From Microcoleus vaginatus WJT46-NPBG5 (GTDB lineage: Bacteria; Cyanobacteriota; Cyanobacteriia; Cyanobacteriales; Oscillatoriaceae): a stretch of 64,000 nt of DNA. Below are positions 48,259 to 57,629 of the stretch, piece after piece. The stretch is taken from contig JAHHHM010000008.1 of the NCBI GenBank assembly GCA_019359355.1, positions 1 through 64,000 of the forward strand. Reading direction: 5' to 3'. The translations under genes were made by a program, and so were the position numbers. How positions within the stretch are numbered: the stretch's first letter is position 1; every line of letters begins with the position of its first letter. The notes beneath the pieces are model-generated. The model was not told the origin of the DNA. It worked only from the letters and a program-made list of their open reading frames with translations, and did no database searches.

Positions 48259-49920
48259 TTAGGCATGATTTAAAACCCACCGGCGAAACAGTTCCACAAT
48301 GATCCGCCACCGGCTCTCCTTTTCCTCAACGACATCATGGCGTGTGAGAGTCTTGAGAGCTTCGCCTAATGTTGTCTCATCAATACCGGCAGTCTCAGCT
48401 AAAGCTTCTACGCTCAACCCTTCCGGGTGAAGGGCAAGTGCTTTTATGATTGCTTGCTGGTGGACTGCACCCTGCGCTGCTTGACCCCAAACGCCGGTGA
48501 AGTAGTAGCGTCCCCGCTGAAAGAATTCGGGGTCATTAATCACTGTTTCCACATCATCTACAGTGAACACCGGCTCGCGGGGATGTGCGATTTCAAATAC
48601 TTGGTCGTTGTAGCGGCGAACGAGTCCGAATCCGATTAGCCAGACGAGATAAGGTTGGCCGGCTGTCAGTTCATAAATCAAATCGAGCGCTTCTAGTTTG
48701 TAGTCGAGGGGAAAATCTTCATCGGGGTTAGCGAGGAGGTAGCCGGTTGTTGCACGTTCCATGAAGCCAACTTTGATGGGGATGACACTCGCAAAGAAGG
48801 GTTGGAAGTAGTCTGCGGTCATTTCTTCCAGGGTATGAAGGCCGGCAAATGCAAAAGCAATTCGCGGACTCATTTGCACCATTCCCCGCAGAAAATCCAT
48901 AAAATCTTTCGAGATTTTCCCGGCTTCTATGAGTTCCTCAATTTTCTCGAATTCATCTAAGGCGATAATTAAGCTGCCGGTTAGATTTGCCTCAACTTGT
49001 TTCAAATAGCGCTCAAACGTGCGGGTGGGAAGATTCAGCAGATCCGCATCCGCAGGGGGTGCGAGGTTTACCGTCCGAGAAATCTCATCGCAGATTGCTA
49101 TCAGCACCTCCCCAACTCCCTGAGAGATATCTCCCAGGTTTAACAGGTTGATGTAGGCGACTTTGATCCCAGATCCGAGACAGTTTGCCACATTTTTGAG
49201 GATAGAAGTTTTGCCCATGCGCCTGTGACCGAAAAGAACGACAGACTGCACTTGATTGCCCAATACCCACAACTCCTCTAGCTGTCTAATCACATCTTCC
49301 CGTCCGAAAAAAAGCCTCCTTTGAACGAGGTTTCCCACAACATAAGGATTGCGGACAGGTTCAGTGATAGATATTTCCCCGACTTCAGTCGCTACTTTTA
49401 GCAACAATTCTTGCAAAACTTCAGCAATGCCAAGGATTAGCTTTCGCTCTGCTTCAGGCAAGCAGTCCCCTGTGTCTAAAATGCTTTTAAGCTCTCCTAA
49501 CGCGCGGTTGAGGGCGAAAGAGCGGGTCGAGCGAGACACACTACCCACAACAGCCCGGAAATCCTCAGCGACTCGACGCAAACTCGCAATCGCTTTCCAA
49601 GTAGCTGGACGCAGTAGGGGTTCGTTGGGAGGATTGGGCAATTCAATCAGCAGCAGATCCTCTAGAGATTCAATGCTGTAAAAAGCTGTTAGAGTTTCAG
49701 CTAAGGTTAATAGTTCGGCTGCGTAAGGAAGAGAACGCACGAGGGCAAAAGCAGCCGCAGCCTTATTCCCGAAAATTGCCCCATACCACTTCAACGCCTG
49801 GGGGAAAAAAAACACCCAGTACCGCAGCCGCAGGTAATCGAGGGGATTCCACAAAGAGAGAGGGCGCTTTAGTTTAGGAGCCAAGTCTAGGCGCGGAACG
49901 GGAGTTTGATCTTGGCTCAT
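48259..49920 (-). CDS. AAA/STAND-like ATPase with C-terminal winged helix
   Basis: A 553-aa NTPase. N-terminal 190 residues are helical (YAAELLTLAETLTAFYSIES) with no known domain. Then NPYVVGNLVQRRLFFGRED introduces a P-loop domain: Walker A GHRRMGKTSI (about 237), Walker B LIIALDEFEK (about 316), then FAFAGLHTLEEM as sensor region. The last 100 residues look like a winged helix (EGLSVEALAETAGIDETTL). This is the layout of archaeal-type and STAND-like ATPases used as signal or stress switches. I start at the ATG at 49920 since its ATGA overlaps the stop of the upstream ATPase gene, so the two are translationally coupled. Function unknown. Confidence 0.88.
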   Translation of the reverse strand: MSQDQTPVPRLDLAPKLKRPLSLWNPLDYLRLRYWVFFFPQALKWYGAIFGNKAAAAFALVRSLPYAAELLTLAETLTAFYSIESLEDLLLIELPNPPNEPLLRPATWKAIASLRRVAEDFRAVVGSVSRSTRSFALNRALGELKSILDTGDCLPEAERKLILGIAEVLQELLLKVATEVGEISITEPVRNPYVVGNLVQRRLFFGREDVIRQLEELWVLGNQVQSVVLFGHRRMGKTSILKNVANCLGSGIKVAYINLLNLGDISQGVGEVLIAICDEISRTVNLAPPADADLLNLPTRTFERYLKQVEANLTGSLIIALDEFEKIEELIEAGKISKDFMDFLRGMVQMSPRIAFAFAGLHTLEEMTADYFQPFFASVIPIKVGFMERATTGYLLANPDEDFPLDYKLEALDLIYELTAGQPYLVWLIGFGLVRRYNDQVFEIAHPREPVFTVDDVETVINDPEFFQRGRYYFTGVWGQAAQGAVHQQAIIKALALHPEGLSVEALAETAGIDETTLGEALKTLTRHDVVEEKESRWRIIVELFRRWVLNHA

Positions 49921-51017
49921 TGCACTTGCTCCATGTATCGCGCATAGGTTTGATAGCACAGTTGCATCAGTCGCCGGGGATGGCCGGCACTTTCTTGCAC
50001 TAGCTGAGTTATTTCTTCTTCCGTAAAACGCACAGAAGTTGTCTTAAGCCGGCTTTCAATAAATGCACGAACAGTCACTTCATCCCAAGGTTTTATGTAT
50101 TCCTGTTGAAAAAGACCGTGAAAAGGTGATGTTTGACTTTCATCCTGATTATCTTTAAAAAGCTGATCAAGGGGTTCGCCAACAGCTAAAATCAGCCGCA
50201 AAGGTGTATCACTTCCCTCAGCTAAACCGCGCAAATGATCGCGGAGGTTACGAGTAAACCCTTCCCGCGTCATCTTTCCCGCATTGTCGATAGTTAGCAA
50301 CAATCGATGCTTTTGCAAAGCGCGAGTTAGTGGATATCCTTTGCTTTCAGGGATATCAATCTTATCGCACAAAACGCTGTAGAATTGATCGTCATTATTA
50401 ACTCCTTGTAATAGCTCGATGTAAACCGACTGACGCGGCGATGAGAGGCGAGTTTTTGACTGTCGGCCAATTTCTAATAGCAGAGAGGATTTGCCGATAC
50501 CTTCTTCTCCTATCAAGGCAACGCTACTATTGCTGTTAAGAAGCTCAAATACTCGTTGGATCTCACGGTGCCGGTTAAAGAACTGTTGAGGATTGTCAAC
50601 TCTGCCATTCTGCGGGATAAAGGGGTTCAGTAAAATATCACAGCTTGGCCTTTCAATAATATCTGCATTAGCCGATGGAGCAGAATCCTGCGTTGTCAAC
50701 CACTCCAAATACTTCTGTTTCAGCCAATTGAGGAATGCAGTATCTTTAGCGGGAGACGCTTGTTGGTTGTAATCTGGAAAACCTTCGCAGTTTTGCTTGG
50801 GGCGAAAGCGCTCGTTGTAGATTGTCCACATTTGCCTCCTCACATTTTCTGGGACTATCGCAACCTCGCTATTCTCTGTGAGTCTATCTGCAACCTCGTT
50901 ATTGGTTCTTGTAGTTTCCTCATCTGGAAACTTCGCTAGAATAATTTTTGCCTCCTGACGACTCAACTGATACAGTTGCGATATCTCTATTATTAAGAAG
51001 CTTTGCCATAAAGTCAT
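49917..51017 (-). CDS. P-loop ATPase, upstream partner in a coupled pair
   Basis: A 366-aa NTPase. The first 130 residues carry no known domain. NRHREIQRVFELLNSNSSV leads into Walker A GEEGIGKSS (about 176). Walker B is RLLLTIDNAGK (about 240), with Asn after the Asp where a catalytic acidic residue would be expected, so hydrolysis may be weak. The C-terminal part has an AAA lid-like ESAGHPRRLMQLCYQTY. Its stop overlaps the start of the ATPase at 48259-49920 by 4 bp. The operon is preceded by three tandem 30-bp repeats with palindromes (51100-51195). No known defence effector was recognised; the pair could be a sensor or motor. Confidence 0.85.
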   Translation of the reverse strand: MTLWQSFLIIEISQLYQLSRQEAKIILAKFPDEETTRTNNEVADRLTENSEVAIVPENVRRQMWTIYNERFRPKQNCEGFPDYNQQASPAKDTAFLNWLKQKYLEWLTTQDSAPSANADIIERPSCDILLNPFIPQNGRVDNPQQFFNRHREIQRVFELLNSNSSVALIGEEGIGKSSLLLEIGRQSKTRLSSPRQSVYIELLQGVNNDDQFYSVLCDKIDIPESKGYPLTRALQKHRLLLTIDNAGKMTREGFTRNLRDHLRGLAEGSDTPLRLILAVGEPLDQLFKDNQDESQTSPFHGLFQQEYIKPWDEVTVRAFIESRLKTTSVRFTEEEITQLVQESAGHPRRLMQLCYQTYARYMEQVQ

Positions 51018-51099
51018 CGTCCCATTAGCCCCTCAGACTTTCTCACTACTTAGAGTCTTCTCTGTTGAGTTTAGCCGAAATGGCTTGAAATGGGCTAGT

Positions 51100-51195
51100 T
51101 TTTCCGGTTATTTAAAAGAATGGAAAAAATTTTCCGGTTATTTGAAAGAATGGAAAAAATTTTCCGGTTATCTGAAAGAATGGAAAAAATTTTCC
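51100..51195. promoter_or_regulatory. Three tandem 30-bp repeats with palindromes (iteron-like)
   Basis: Three 30-bp direct repeats (51100-51129, 51130-51159, 51160-51189) plus a 6-base start of a fourth, differing at two positions in the middle. At each junction the bases GGAAAA-AA-TTTTCC form a perfect 6-bp inverted repeat. They lie 83 bp upstream of the coupled ATPase genes and 122 bp before the divergent small membrane protein. An operator array for a dimeric protein is the simplest reading. Confidence 0.7.
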
Positions 51196-51316
51196 AAATA
51201 ATTGTTTTTAAAATTTTTATATAACGGAAAGCATTTTCTGGGACTTTCTTTTAAAGATTTTATAAACTGGTTTGCAGTGGCAAGCTAGCTACTCGACATT
51301 CAATAATTCTAGAGAA

Positions 51317-51649
51317 ATGAGCAGATTTATGAAATACTCCCCGGCATTTAACCCTGTTGAACCCCAAGCGCAAAGCTATAAGTTTCCAGACAGCCAGCCG
51401 TCGCTAGTCAAAACCGAAAAATCGATTGCTACAACTGAAGCTCCCATGCTTGCACCACTCACACAATTTGATCTGGCTACATTACTGCAATATGGGGGTG
51501 TTACTAGCGCAACAATTTTCTCACTGTCTATTTTTGTTCTGGCAATCGCTGAGCTTCTTAAGGTGTTTGTGCCGGCGCTTCCAAAACCAAACCAAGTTCC
51601 CGAACCAAAAACCCGTCAAAATAAAAGGGTAAGAACACGAAAAAAATAA
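51317..51649 (+). CDS. Small single-pass membrane protein
   Basis: A 110-aa protein I do not recognise. It has a polar N-terminal half (YSPAFNPVEPQAQSYKF), one membrane segment (about residues 60-83, TSATIFSLSIFVLAIAELLKVFV) and a basic Pro/Lys-rich tail (PKPNQVPEPKTRQNKRVRTRKK). A tail of this kind would face the cytoplasm. Starts are possible at ATG 51317 and ATG 51329; a TTG at 51272 would add 15 residues with no support. It is divergent from the ATPase pair and shares the repeat array between them, so coordinate control is possible. Confidence 0.6.
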   Translation: MSRFMKYSPAFNPVEPQAQSYKFPDSQPSLVKTEKSIATTEAPMLAPLTQFDLATLLQYGGVTSATIFSLSIFVLAIAELLKVFVPALPKPNQVPEPKTRQNKRVRTRKK

Positions 51650-51834
51650 AATATTTCTGAATAGCGGAATGATTCGGTAGTGAATTTCAGGGATAAACAG
51701 TGCCTAATCATTCCGTAATTCATCTTGCTGCGAAAATAATTGGGAGTGGGGCAAGCATCCAGACGATTTTTTATGGAAACAAGCGAGAATTCACAAGCCG
51801 GCTGCTTCCCCTCTTTTGGTTATTGCTAAGAATT

Positions 51835-54207
51835 CTAAAAAATATCCTTACGCTTCTGCATCCACCACGTTACCCCTAAGTAAACCGCCGTATGCAAACA
51901 CAGCACCCCCCAATTTAAACCTAAATTTTCCCAGATTGGATCGTAAACAGCGCTTGGTTCAAATGGCTGAGGAATTGTACTGCCATCGGGCAATTTAGTC
52001 GGTTCGGGAACCATCGCATTTACATTCACCAACGCCCCATAAGCGCCCACAGACCACCGGCTTAACATTAGCCAAGAAAGCTTACTGGCTAAACCTTCCA
52101 TTTTAAACAAAACCCCAGAAAAAATAATCTGCGGGAGTAATAACAGCGGTAAAGCGCTATTCGCCTGACTACCGTTTTTCACAATGGCTGAAACCATTAA
52201 TCCCAAACTCATACTCGTTAATAAAGTTAGAAATGTGGTGATTCCCACACCTAGTGGCCACGCTATTAAATCAGGTTGGGGAGATTTAAACCCAATTAGA
52301 ATTACGCCAACCATTAACAGTGTTTGCAGCAGGGCTAAGCCGCTTAAAATTAAGACTTTGGAACCTAAGTAAGGAAATAGTCCTAAATTTACTAATCGTT
52401 CCCGCAAGTAAATTGCTGATTCTTTAACAATCTCTTGCAGAGAAGTCGAGAGTCCAACCCAAATTGCGGCACAGGTAAAAACAAATAACACCCGCAATGC
52501 TAAAGGCGCTAAGGTTGGATCGGGTTCATCTCCGAGAATTAAAGGATTTTTATCTCGAATTGCTAGGGTAATTAAACTAATCCCAATTGGTGCAGTTAAA
52601 AGCGCTAAACTTAAATTCACCGGATCGCGCCCCGTTAGTTTAAAATAGCGTTGGGCGAGGAGCGATAACTGCTTGAATGGAGAAGGATTTACCTGTTTTG
52701 CAACGACACCGGCAGGCTGTTGCGGCTGACCGGCCGGCCGGCTGAGATGATTCTCTACATAGCGTTTGTAATAAGGTGATTGGGCAAACTTAGTGGCAAA
52801 TGTCAGCGGTGCTTTGTCGTTTTCTTCTAATTTGTTATAAATATCTGCAAAATCCTCAGTTTTTACCTCAAAAAAGTCAAACGCTTCTTTCGGAGGGCCA
52901 AAAAAGCACAGGTGTCCGCCGCGACCAAGAAAAACAACACGATCACAGAGTTTAATATTCGCAGTTGCATGAGTAACGAGAACAATTGTGCGTCCTTGAT
53001 CTGCCAGCTTTCGTAACAGCAACATCATCTTTTTATCCAAACCTGGATCGAGTCCCGAAGTCGGTTCATCTAAGAAGAAAAGCTTCGGATCGGCTAGCAA
53101 TTCTACGCCAATGCTCACTCGTTTGCGCTGCCCGCCGCTGAGATCGCTGACTAAAGCAGTGCGACGATGGGACATCTCAATATCGCCTAAAGTCTTTTCC
53201 ACAACCGTATTAACATCCTGATCCGGCGGTAATCGCAACTGTGCGGCGTAAGTCAGTACCTCTGCCACCGTCAATTCCCGGTGAATAATGTCGTCTTGCG
53301 GCACATAGCCAATTTGCGTGCGGTAGATGTTGAAGTTGGTTCGTAGATCATCTCCGTTTAAATACACCTTGCCGGCAGTCGTCTGTTCAATTCCCAGTAG
53401 CGTTCGCATTAAAGTTGATTTGCCGGCACCACTTCCACCAACTAAGGCGACAAACTGTCCAGGTTCAATCGCCAGGGAAATATTATCCAGCCGGTTTTGA
53501 ATCGCTAAACCTTCAGCATCCAAACGAATTTGATTGCCTTGGTCAAGAACTTCCAGCCGATCACCCCGCAGAACGAGAGTAAACGGCCCGATCCGAACCG
53601 TTGCACCTTCTGTCAGATGCGTTGAATTCGTTACCTTTTGCCCGTTTACAAACACGCCGTTGGCGCTGTAGTCTTGCAGCAGGTAGCCTCCCTGTGGGGC
53701 AGGTTCAACAGTGGCGTGCCGGCGCGATACAGTCGGGGCGTCTAGTTGCAATGTCGCACTCGGATCTCGTCCGAGCAAAACTGAGCGGTTTTTCAGAAAC
53801 ACAAATCGCTCTCGTGGTGGCGTGAGAGACTGCCGGCTGAAGGGATTAAAATAAGTCAGCAAAATTTGGTTGCGCGGATCTTGACCGATGCGAATCTCGG
53901 TGCCATCCCTCAGATGATGCCCTTCAGATGGGGTGATGCGTGTGCGGTCGAGAAATAATCCGTTGGTACTGGGATTTTGAGAGTCGCCGTCATAAATACA
54001 GTAATCATCACCGGCTTTGCGAAGTACGGCGTGGCAAGCAGAAATGACTCGCCAATCTGGAGGAAGCAACAGATCCGCCTGTTCTGGTGCACGTCCTAAA
54101 ATATGCCGATCTTGCTTCAGTTCCAGTTTGATCAGATGCCCCTGATTGTTGAGCTGTAAGTATGGATACTTGCTAATAATGGTTGACTGTTCTGTGTTGC
54201 CGGTCAT
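51835..54207 (-). CDS. FHA-FHA-ABC exporter (ABCG-like half transporter)
   Basis: A 790-aa protein. Two FHA domains, which bind phosphothreonine, come first: about 25-105 (ILGRAPEQADLLLP) and about 130-210 (LLGRDPSATLQLDAPTVSRRHATVEP). The ABC ATPase follows: Walker A GGSGAGKSTL (about 262), signature LSGGQRKRVSIG (about 359), Walker B LFFLDEPTSGLDPG. Residues about 535-785 hold six or so membrane segments of the ABC-2/ABCG type. It therefore is a half transporter that should dimerise; cargo unknown. It is divergent from a Ser/Thr kinase gene, the natural source of phosphothreonine. A 14-bp inverted repeat lies 62 bp upstream. Confidence 0.92.
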   Translation of the reverse strand: MTGNTEQSTIISKYPYLQLNNQGHLIKLELKQDRHILGRAPEQADLLLPPDWRVISACHAVLRKAGDDYCIYDGDSQNPSTNGLFLDRTRITPSEGHHLRDGTEIRIGQDPRNQILLTYFNPFSRQSLTPPRERFVFLKNRSVLLGRDPSATLQLDAPTVSRRHATVEPAPQGGYLLQDYSANGVFVNGQKVTNSTHLTEGATVRIGPFTLVLRGDRLEVLDQGNQIRLDAEGLAIQNRLDNISLAIEPGQFVALVGGSGAGKSTLMRTLLGIEQTTAGKVYLNGDDLRTNFNIYRTQIGYVPQDDIIHRELTVAEVLTYAAQLRLPPDQDVNTVVEKTLGDIEMSHRRTALVSDLSGGQRKRVSIGVELLADPKLFFLDEPTSGLDPGLDKKMMLLLRKLADQGRTIVLVTHATANIKLCDRVVFLGRGGHLCFFGPPKEAFDFFEVKTEDFADIYNKLEENDKAPLTFATKFAQSPYYKRYVENHLSRPAGQPQQPAGVVAKQVNPSPFKQLSLLAQRYFKLTGRDPVNLSLALLTAPIGISLITLAIRDKNPLILGDEPDPTLAPLALRVLFVFTCAAIWVGLSTSLQEIVKESAIYLRERLVNLGLFPYLGSKVLILSGLALLQTLLMVGVILIGFKSPQPDLIAWPLGVGITTFLTLLTSMSLGLMVSAIVKNGSQANSALPLLLLPQIIFSGVLFKMEGLASKLSWLMLSRWSVGAYGALVNVNAMVPEPTKLPDGSTIPQPFEPSAVYDPIWENLGLNWGVLCLHTAVYLGVTWWMQKRKDIF

Positions 54208-54268
54208 AATATGGATTCTAAATTTTTATGTTTTTGATCTTAAATGAGATGCTTACCGCTCAAAGCTA

Positions 54269-54313
54269 TAATTTGATAAAAGTTTGAACTTTGGCAAATC
54301 TTTTATCAAATTA
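54269..54313. promoter_or_regulatory. 14-bp inverted repeat in kinase/ABC divergent region
   Basis: TAATTTGATAAAAG (54269-54282) and its perfect complement (54300-54313), 17-base spacer, in the 382-bp AT-rich region (54208-54589) between the divergent ABC exporter and kinase genes. It is AT-rich and without a T-tract for either gene, so an operator is likelier than a terminator. Nothing else is seen in this gap. Confidence 0.5.
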
Positions 54314-54589
54314 ATAGCAACTCACTGAATTCTAATCCATTTAATTGCCAAAAAATGAAATTATTTAATACATAAAACTCCGAAAAGTTAATTTTTCAAA
54401 ACAGCTCAAAGCGTCTCACATCTTTTAATTTAGAATTTTTCAAACAAATTTAAGAAAAGCTATTTTTTATAGTTGTAAATATTAAATTTTTAGGCAGTCT
54501 ACGAAATATGTTAACTTTGCATTTGACGGGTAGCTGTTTCTTATACAGGATGCTATCTTCAAAGAAAAACTTTTACCCCAAAAACTGCG

Positions 54590-56200
54590 ATGCTCGCACC
54601 GGCACTGTTAAACAATCGCTACCAAATCCTGCAAACAGTCGGAAGCGGTGGGTTTGGCGAAACCTTTCTAGCAGAAGACACCCAAATGCCATCAGGACGC
54701 CGATGTGCAATTAAAAAACTGAAGCCGGTGACGAATAATCCCCAAATCAACCAAATTGTTCAAGAGCGTTTCCAGCGAGAAGCTGCAATTTTAGAAGAAT
54801 TGGGTGATAGCAACCCTCAGATTCCCCGGTTGTATGCTTACTTTTCAGAATCCACTCAATTTTACTTAGTCCAAGAGTGGGTTGAAGGCGAAACCCTGAC
54901 AAAAAAGCTGAAAACCTCTGGATTGCTCAGCGAAAGTTCGGTGAGGGCACTTCTCGTTAATATTCTGCCGGTGCTTGATTATGTTCATAGCAAAAGAATT
55001 GTTCATCGGGATATCAAGCCAGATAATATTATTTGGCGACAGCGGGATGGCTTGCCGGTGCTGATTGATTTCGGCGCGGTGAAGGAAACCATGAATACAG
55101 AATTGTATTCTCCAGAAAATTCTAGCCGCTCGATTGCGATAGGAACGCCCGGTTTCATGCCAGGTGAGCAAGCAGCCGGTAAGCCCGTGTATTCGAGTGA
55201 TTTATACGCGTTAGGCTTAACGGCGATTTATTTACTCACCGGCAAGCTTCCGCAGCAATTGGATTCAGATGCTCACACCGGCGAAATTCTGTGGCACCGG
55301 CACGCCTTAAATGTAAGTCCGACGCTGGTTGGGGTGTTAGATAAGGCGATTCAATCCCATCCTCAGCAGCGCTACCCCACAGCCAGGGAAATGCTCAATG
55401 CTTTGCAATATTCCGCAACTGTTGCCGCAACAATGGTGACGTTACCGCCCGCCCCCCCTCAAGCAACAATTCCTTCCCCAGCGCCTGCCCTGTCTCCCCA
55501 AACAGTTCAGCCAGTCACTCATGTTGCCCAAACAGGAGGGAGGTTAAGAAATGCTATCGTTGCCGGCTTGCTGGTGGGTGCGTCGGTGATAACGGGCGTA
55601 GTTTTAGCAAAAAGTCAGCAGCCGGCGGTGGTTGTGCAACCGGCTGCATCTCCCGCGCCGGCACCACAATCTGAAGAAGCGATAGAATCAACTGCAGTTG
55701 ATGCTGCACCGGCTGCGTCTCCAGATCCAACTCCAGTAATTCCGGCGCCGGTTGCCTCTCCAGCTCCACCAGTAATGCCGGTAGCCGCGGCTATCAATTC
55801 AGTGCCGAATGCCACTGCAAATCCCGCGCCGATTCCTTCTCCAGAGATTACGCCAAGCAATCCCGCGCCGGTTGCCTCTCCAAATCCCCCTGTAATGCCG
55901 GCACCCCCTGCCACACCCACGGCAAATTCTTCGGTGCCGGCGGTGCCAACTTCCAAAGAATTGGATAATATAGCAGACAGAATTTTTTCTGAAAGATATC
56001 CTGAGTTAGCAGGGAGAAAAATCCAGTCAGATGAAACAGATTTAGCACAACAATGGGCGCAAATCAGACAATGTGAAGCCGTCGTTGATTCTATCTTTTA
56101 TCAAAGACATCCTGAGTTAGGAGGAAGAAAAATTCTTCCAACTGAAACTGATTTGCAGCAACAATGGTTGAATATCAGAGAAGGTGTTAATGGCTGTTAA
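54590..56200 (+). CDS. Membrane Ser/Thr protein kinase (PknB type)
   Basis: A 536-aa Hanks-type kinase. Kinase domain about residues 10-280: Gly loop GSGGFGETFLAED, ATP Lys in CAIKKLKP, catalytic HRDIKPDN (about 141), metal-binding DFG in LIDFGAVKE (about 163) and the APE-type region GTPGFMPGEQ. One membrane segment (about 320-342, AIVAGLLVGASVITGVVLA) leads to a long Pro/Ala-rich stretch (about 345-450) and then two near-identical repeats of about 40 residues (IFSERYPELAGRKI; IFYQRHPELGGRKI). It is divergent from the FHA exporter, a likely target (inference). The following PBP4-like gene starts 37 bp after its stop. Confidence 0.95.
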   Translation: MLAPALLNNRYQILQTVGSGGFGETFLAEDTQMPSGRRCAIKKLKPVTNNPQINQIVQERFQREAAILEELGDSNPQIPRLYAYFSESTQFYLVQEWVEGETLTKKLKTSGLLSESSVRALLVNILPVLDYVHSKRIVHRDIKPDNIIWRQRDGLPVLIDFGAVKETMNTELYSPENSSRSIAIGTPGFMPGEQAAGKPVYSSDLYALGLTAIYLLTGKLPQQLDSDAHTGEILWHRHALNVSPTLVGVLDKAIQSHPQQRYPTAREMLNALQYSATVAATMVTLPPAPPQATIPSPAPALSPQTVQPVTHVAQTGGRLRNAIVAGLLVGASVITGVVLAKSQQPAVVVQPAASPAPAPQSEEAIESTAVDAAPAASPDPTPVIPAPVASPAPPVMPVAAAINSVPNATANPAPIPSPEITPSNPAPVASPNPPVMPAPPATPTANSSVPAVPTSKELDNIADRIFSERYPELAGRKIQSDETDLAQQWAQIRQCEAVVDSIFYQRHPELGGRKILPTETDLQQQWLNIREGVNGC

Positions 56201-56237
56201 AGTTTTTCTTTCTGTTCTGTCTAAATCCCAACAAACA

Positions 56238-57599
56238 ATGCTAAAAATTAGATATTTGACAGCGGTACTAGCGTTCGGAATCTTAGCGCTTGCGGCTGGA
56301 TGCTCTCCTTCTATTTCATCCAATGCGACTTCGATATCTGCTCAATCTGGTGCTGCTCAGCCGCGAGAAAATCAAGCAGAGAATATCGCGTCACAGCCAA
56401 TTAGTAAGACGGAACCTGTCAATCAGGTTTTATCACCAGAGAATCCAGACTCCGTCACCAACAAAAAAATTCAGGAATACGTTAATAAACTCGCTGCTCA
56501 AGGATTTCCGAAAGAAAAGCAAGGCGTGTGGATTGAAGCCAATAAAGTGCTTTTAGCGAATCATCAAGGCACCGTTCCTTTGCCGGCAGCTTCAGTTACA
56601 AAAGCGGCAACAACCCTGGCAGCGCTGCAAACTTTCGGCCCAGAACATCAATTTGTAACGCTGATTGGGGCAACCGGCCCAATTGAAAATGGGGTCTTAA
56701 AAGGTGATCTAGTCATTCAGGGCGGAGAAGATCCGTTTTTTGTTTGGGAAGAAGCGGTTGCCCTCGGTAATACCTTAAATCAACTGGGTATTAAACGGGT
56801 GACCGGCAATTTGGTGATCGCCGGCAATTTTTACATGAACTTTGAGCCAAACCCGCAGACATCTGGGAATTTTCTCAAAGAAGGATTGAACTCTAAAGAG
56901 TGGCCGGCGGAAGCGGAAGATCAATATTTGACTTTACCTCAAGGAACGCCTCGACCTGAAGTTGCAATTGATGGTTCGGTGCAAGTTGTGTCTTCTCCAC
57001 CTGAGTCAGTCAAGCCTTTAGTCCGACATCTTTCTTTTCCAGTTGCAGAACTGTTGAAAAAGATGAATATGTACAGTAACAACTTGATGGCTGAAATGTT
57101 AGCAGATTCTGCCGGCGGCGCAAAAGTTGTTGCCCAAAAAGCAGCGGAAGCAGCAGGAGTGCCGGCCCAAGAAATTCAACTGATCAATGGTTCGGGATTG
57201 GGTGAAGAAAATCGCATTTCTCCTCGCGCAGCCGTAGGAATGTTTCAGGCAATTGAACGGTATTTGCAGCCTTATCAGATGACCATTGCTGATGTCTTTG
57301 CGATTGCCGGTAAAGATTTAGGCGTTTTAGAAGTTCGCAAAATTCCTGCCTATACAGTGCTGAAAACCGGCACTCTTGATCGGGTGAGTTCTTTAGCTGG
57401 TGCCATGCCAACTCAAAAGCTCGGTTCTGTCTGGGTTGCGATTATGAATGGCGGAGAAAATCAGGATGAATTTCGCAATCAACAAGAAGTTCTTCTCAAT
57501 CGTTTGTTAATTGATTGGGGTGCGGTTCAATCACCCCCAGCGGAGTTAACTCCGAATCCTAATAAAACCAAAACTTCAAGTAATGAAGTTGTGAAGTAG
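56238..57599 (+). CDS. dacB: D-Ala-D-Ala carboxypeptidase/endopeptidase (PBP4-like lipoprotein)
   Basis: A 453-aa peptidase S13 (PBP4) family enzyme that trims peptidoglycan cross-links in the periplasm. Signal peptide and lipobox are clear: LAFGILALAAGC with Cys about residue 22, so it is a lipoprotein. Active-site motifs: SVTK (about 118), the SxN triad YSNN (about 279) and LKTGTLD (about 375). The middle domain is shorter than in E. coli PBP4. I start at 56238 so the lipoprotein signal is in register; the frame also opens at 56184, inside the kinase gene. It lies 37 bp behind the kinase and may be coexpressed with it. Confidence 0.9.
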   Translation: MLKIRYLTAVLAFGILALAAGCSPSISSNATSISAQSGAAQPRENQAENIASQPISKTEPVNQVLSPENPDSVTNKKIQEYVNKLAAQGFPKEKQGVWIEANKVLLANHQGTVPLPAASVTKAATTLAALQTFGPEHQFVTLIGATGPIENGVLKGDLVIQGGEDPFFVWEEAVALGNTLNQLGIKRVTGNLVIAGNFYMNFEPNPQTSGNFLKEGLNSKEWPAEAEDQYLTLPQGTPRPEVAIDGSVQVVSSPPESVKPLVRHLSFPVAELLKKMNMYSNNLMAEMLADSAGGAKVVAQKAAEAAGVPAQEIQLINGSGLGEENRISPRAAVGMFQAIERYLQPYQMTIADVFAIAGKDLGVLEVRKIPAYTVLKTGTLDRVSSLAGAMPTQKLGSVWVAIMNGGENQDEFRNQQEVLLNRLLIDWGAVQSPPAELTPNPNKTKTSSNEVVK

Positions 57600-57629
57600 G
57601 GCGTAACGCGTTAGAGTGAAATTAGAGCC

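Noticed and set aside
51100-51195. CRISPR array
   Set aside because: Repeats of 30 bp are directly abutting with no spacers; this is a tandem repeat, not CRISPR.
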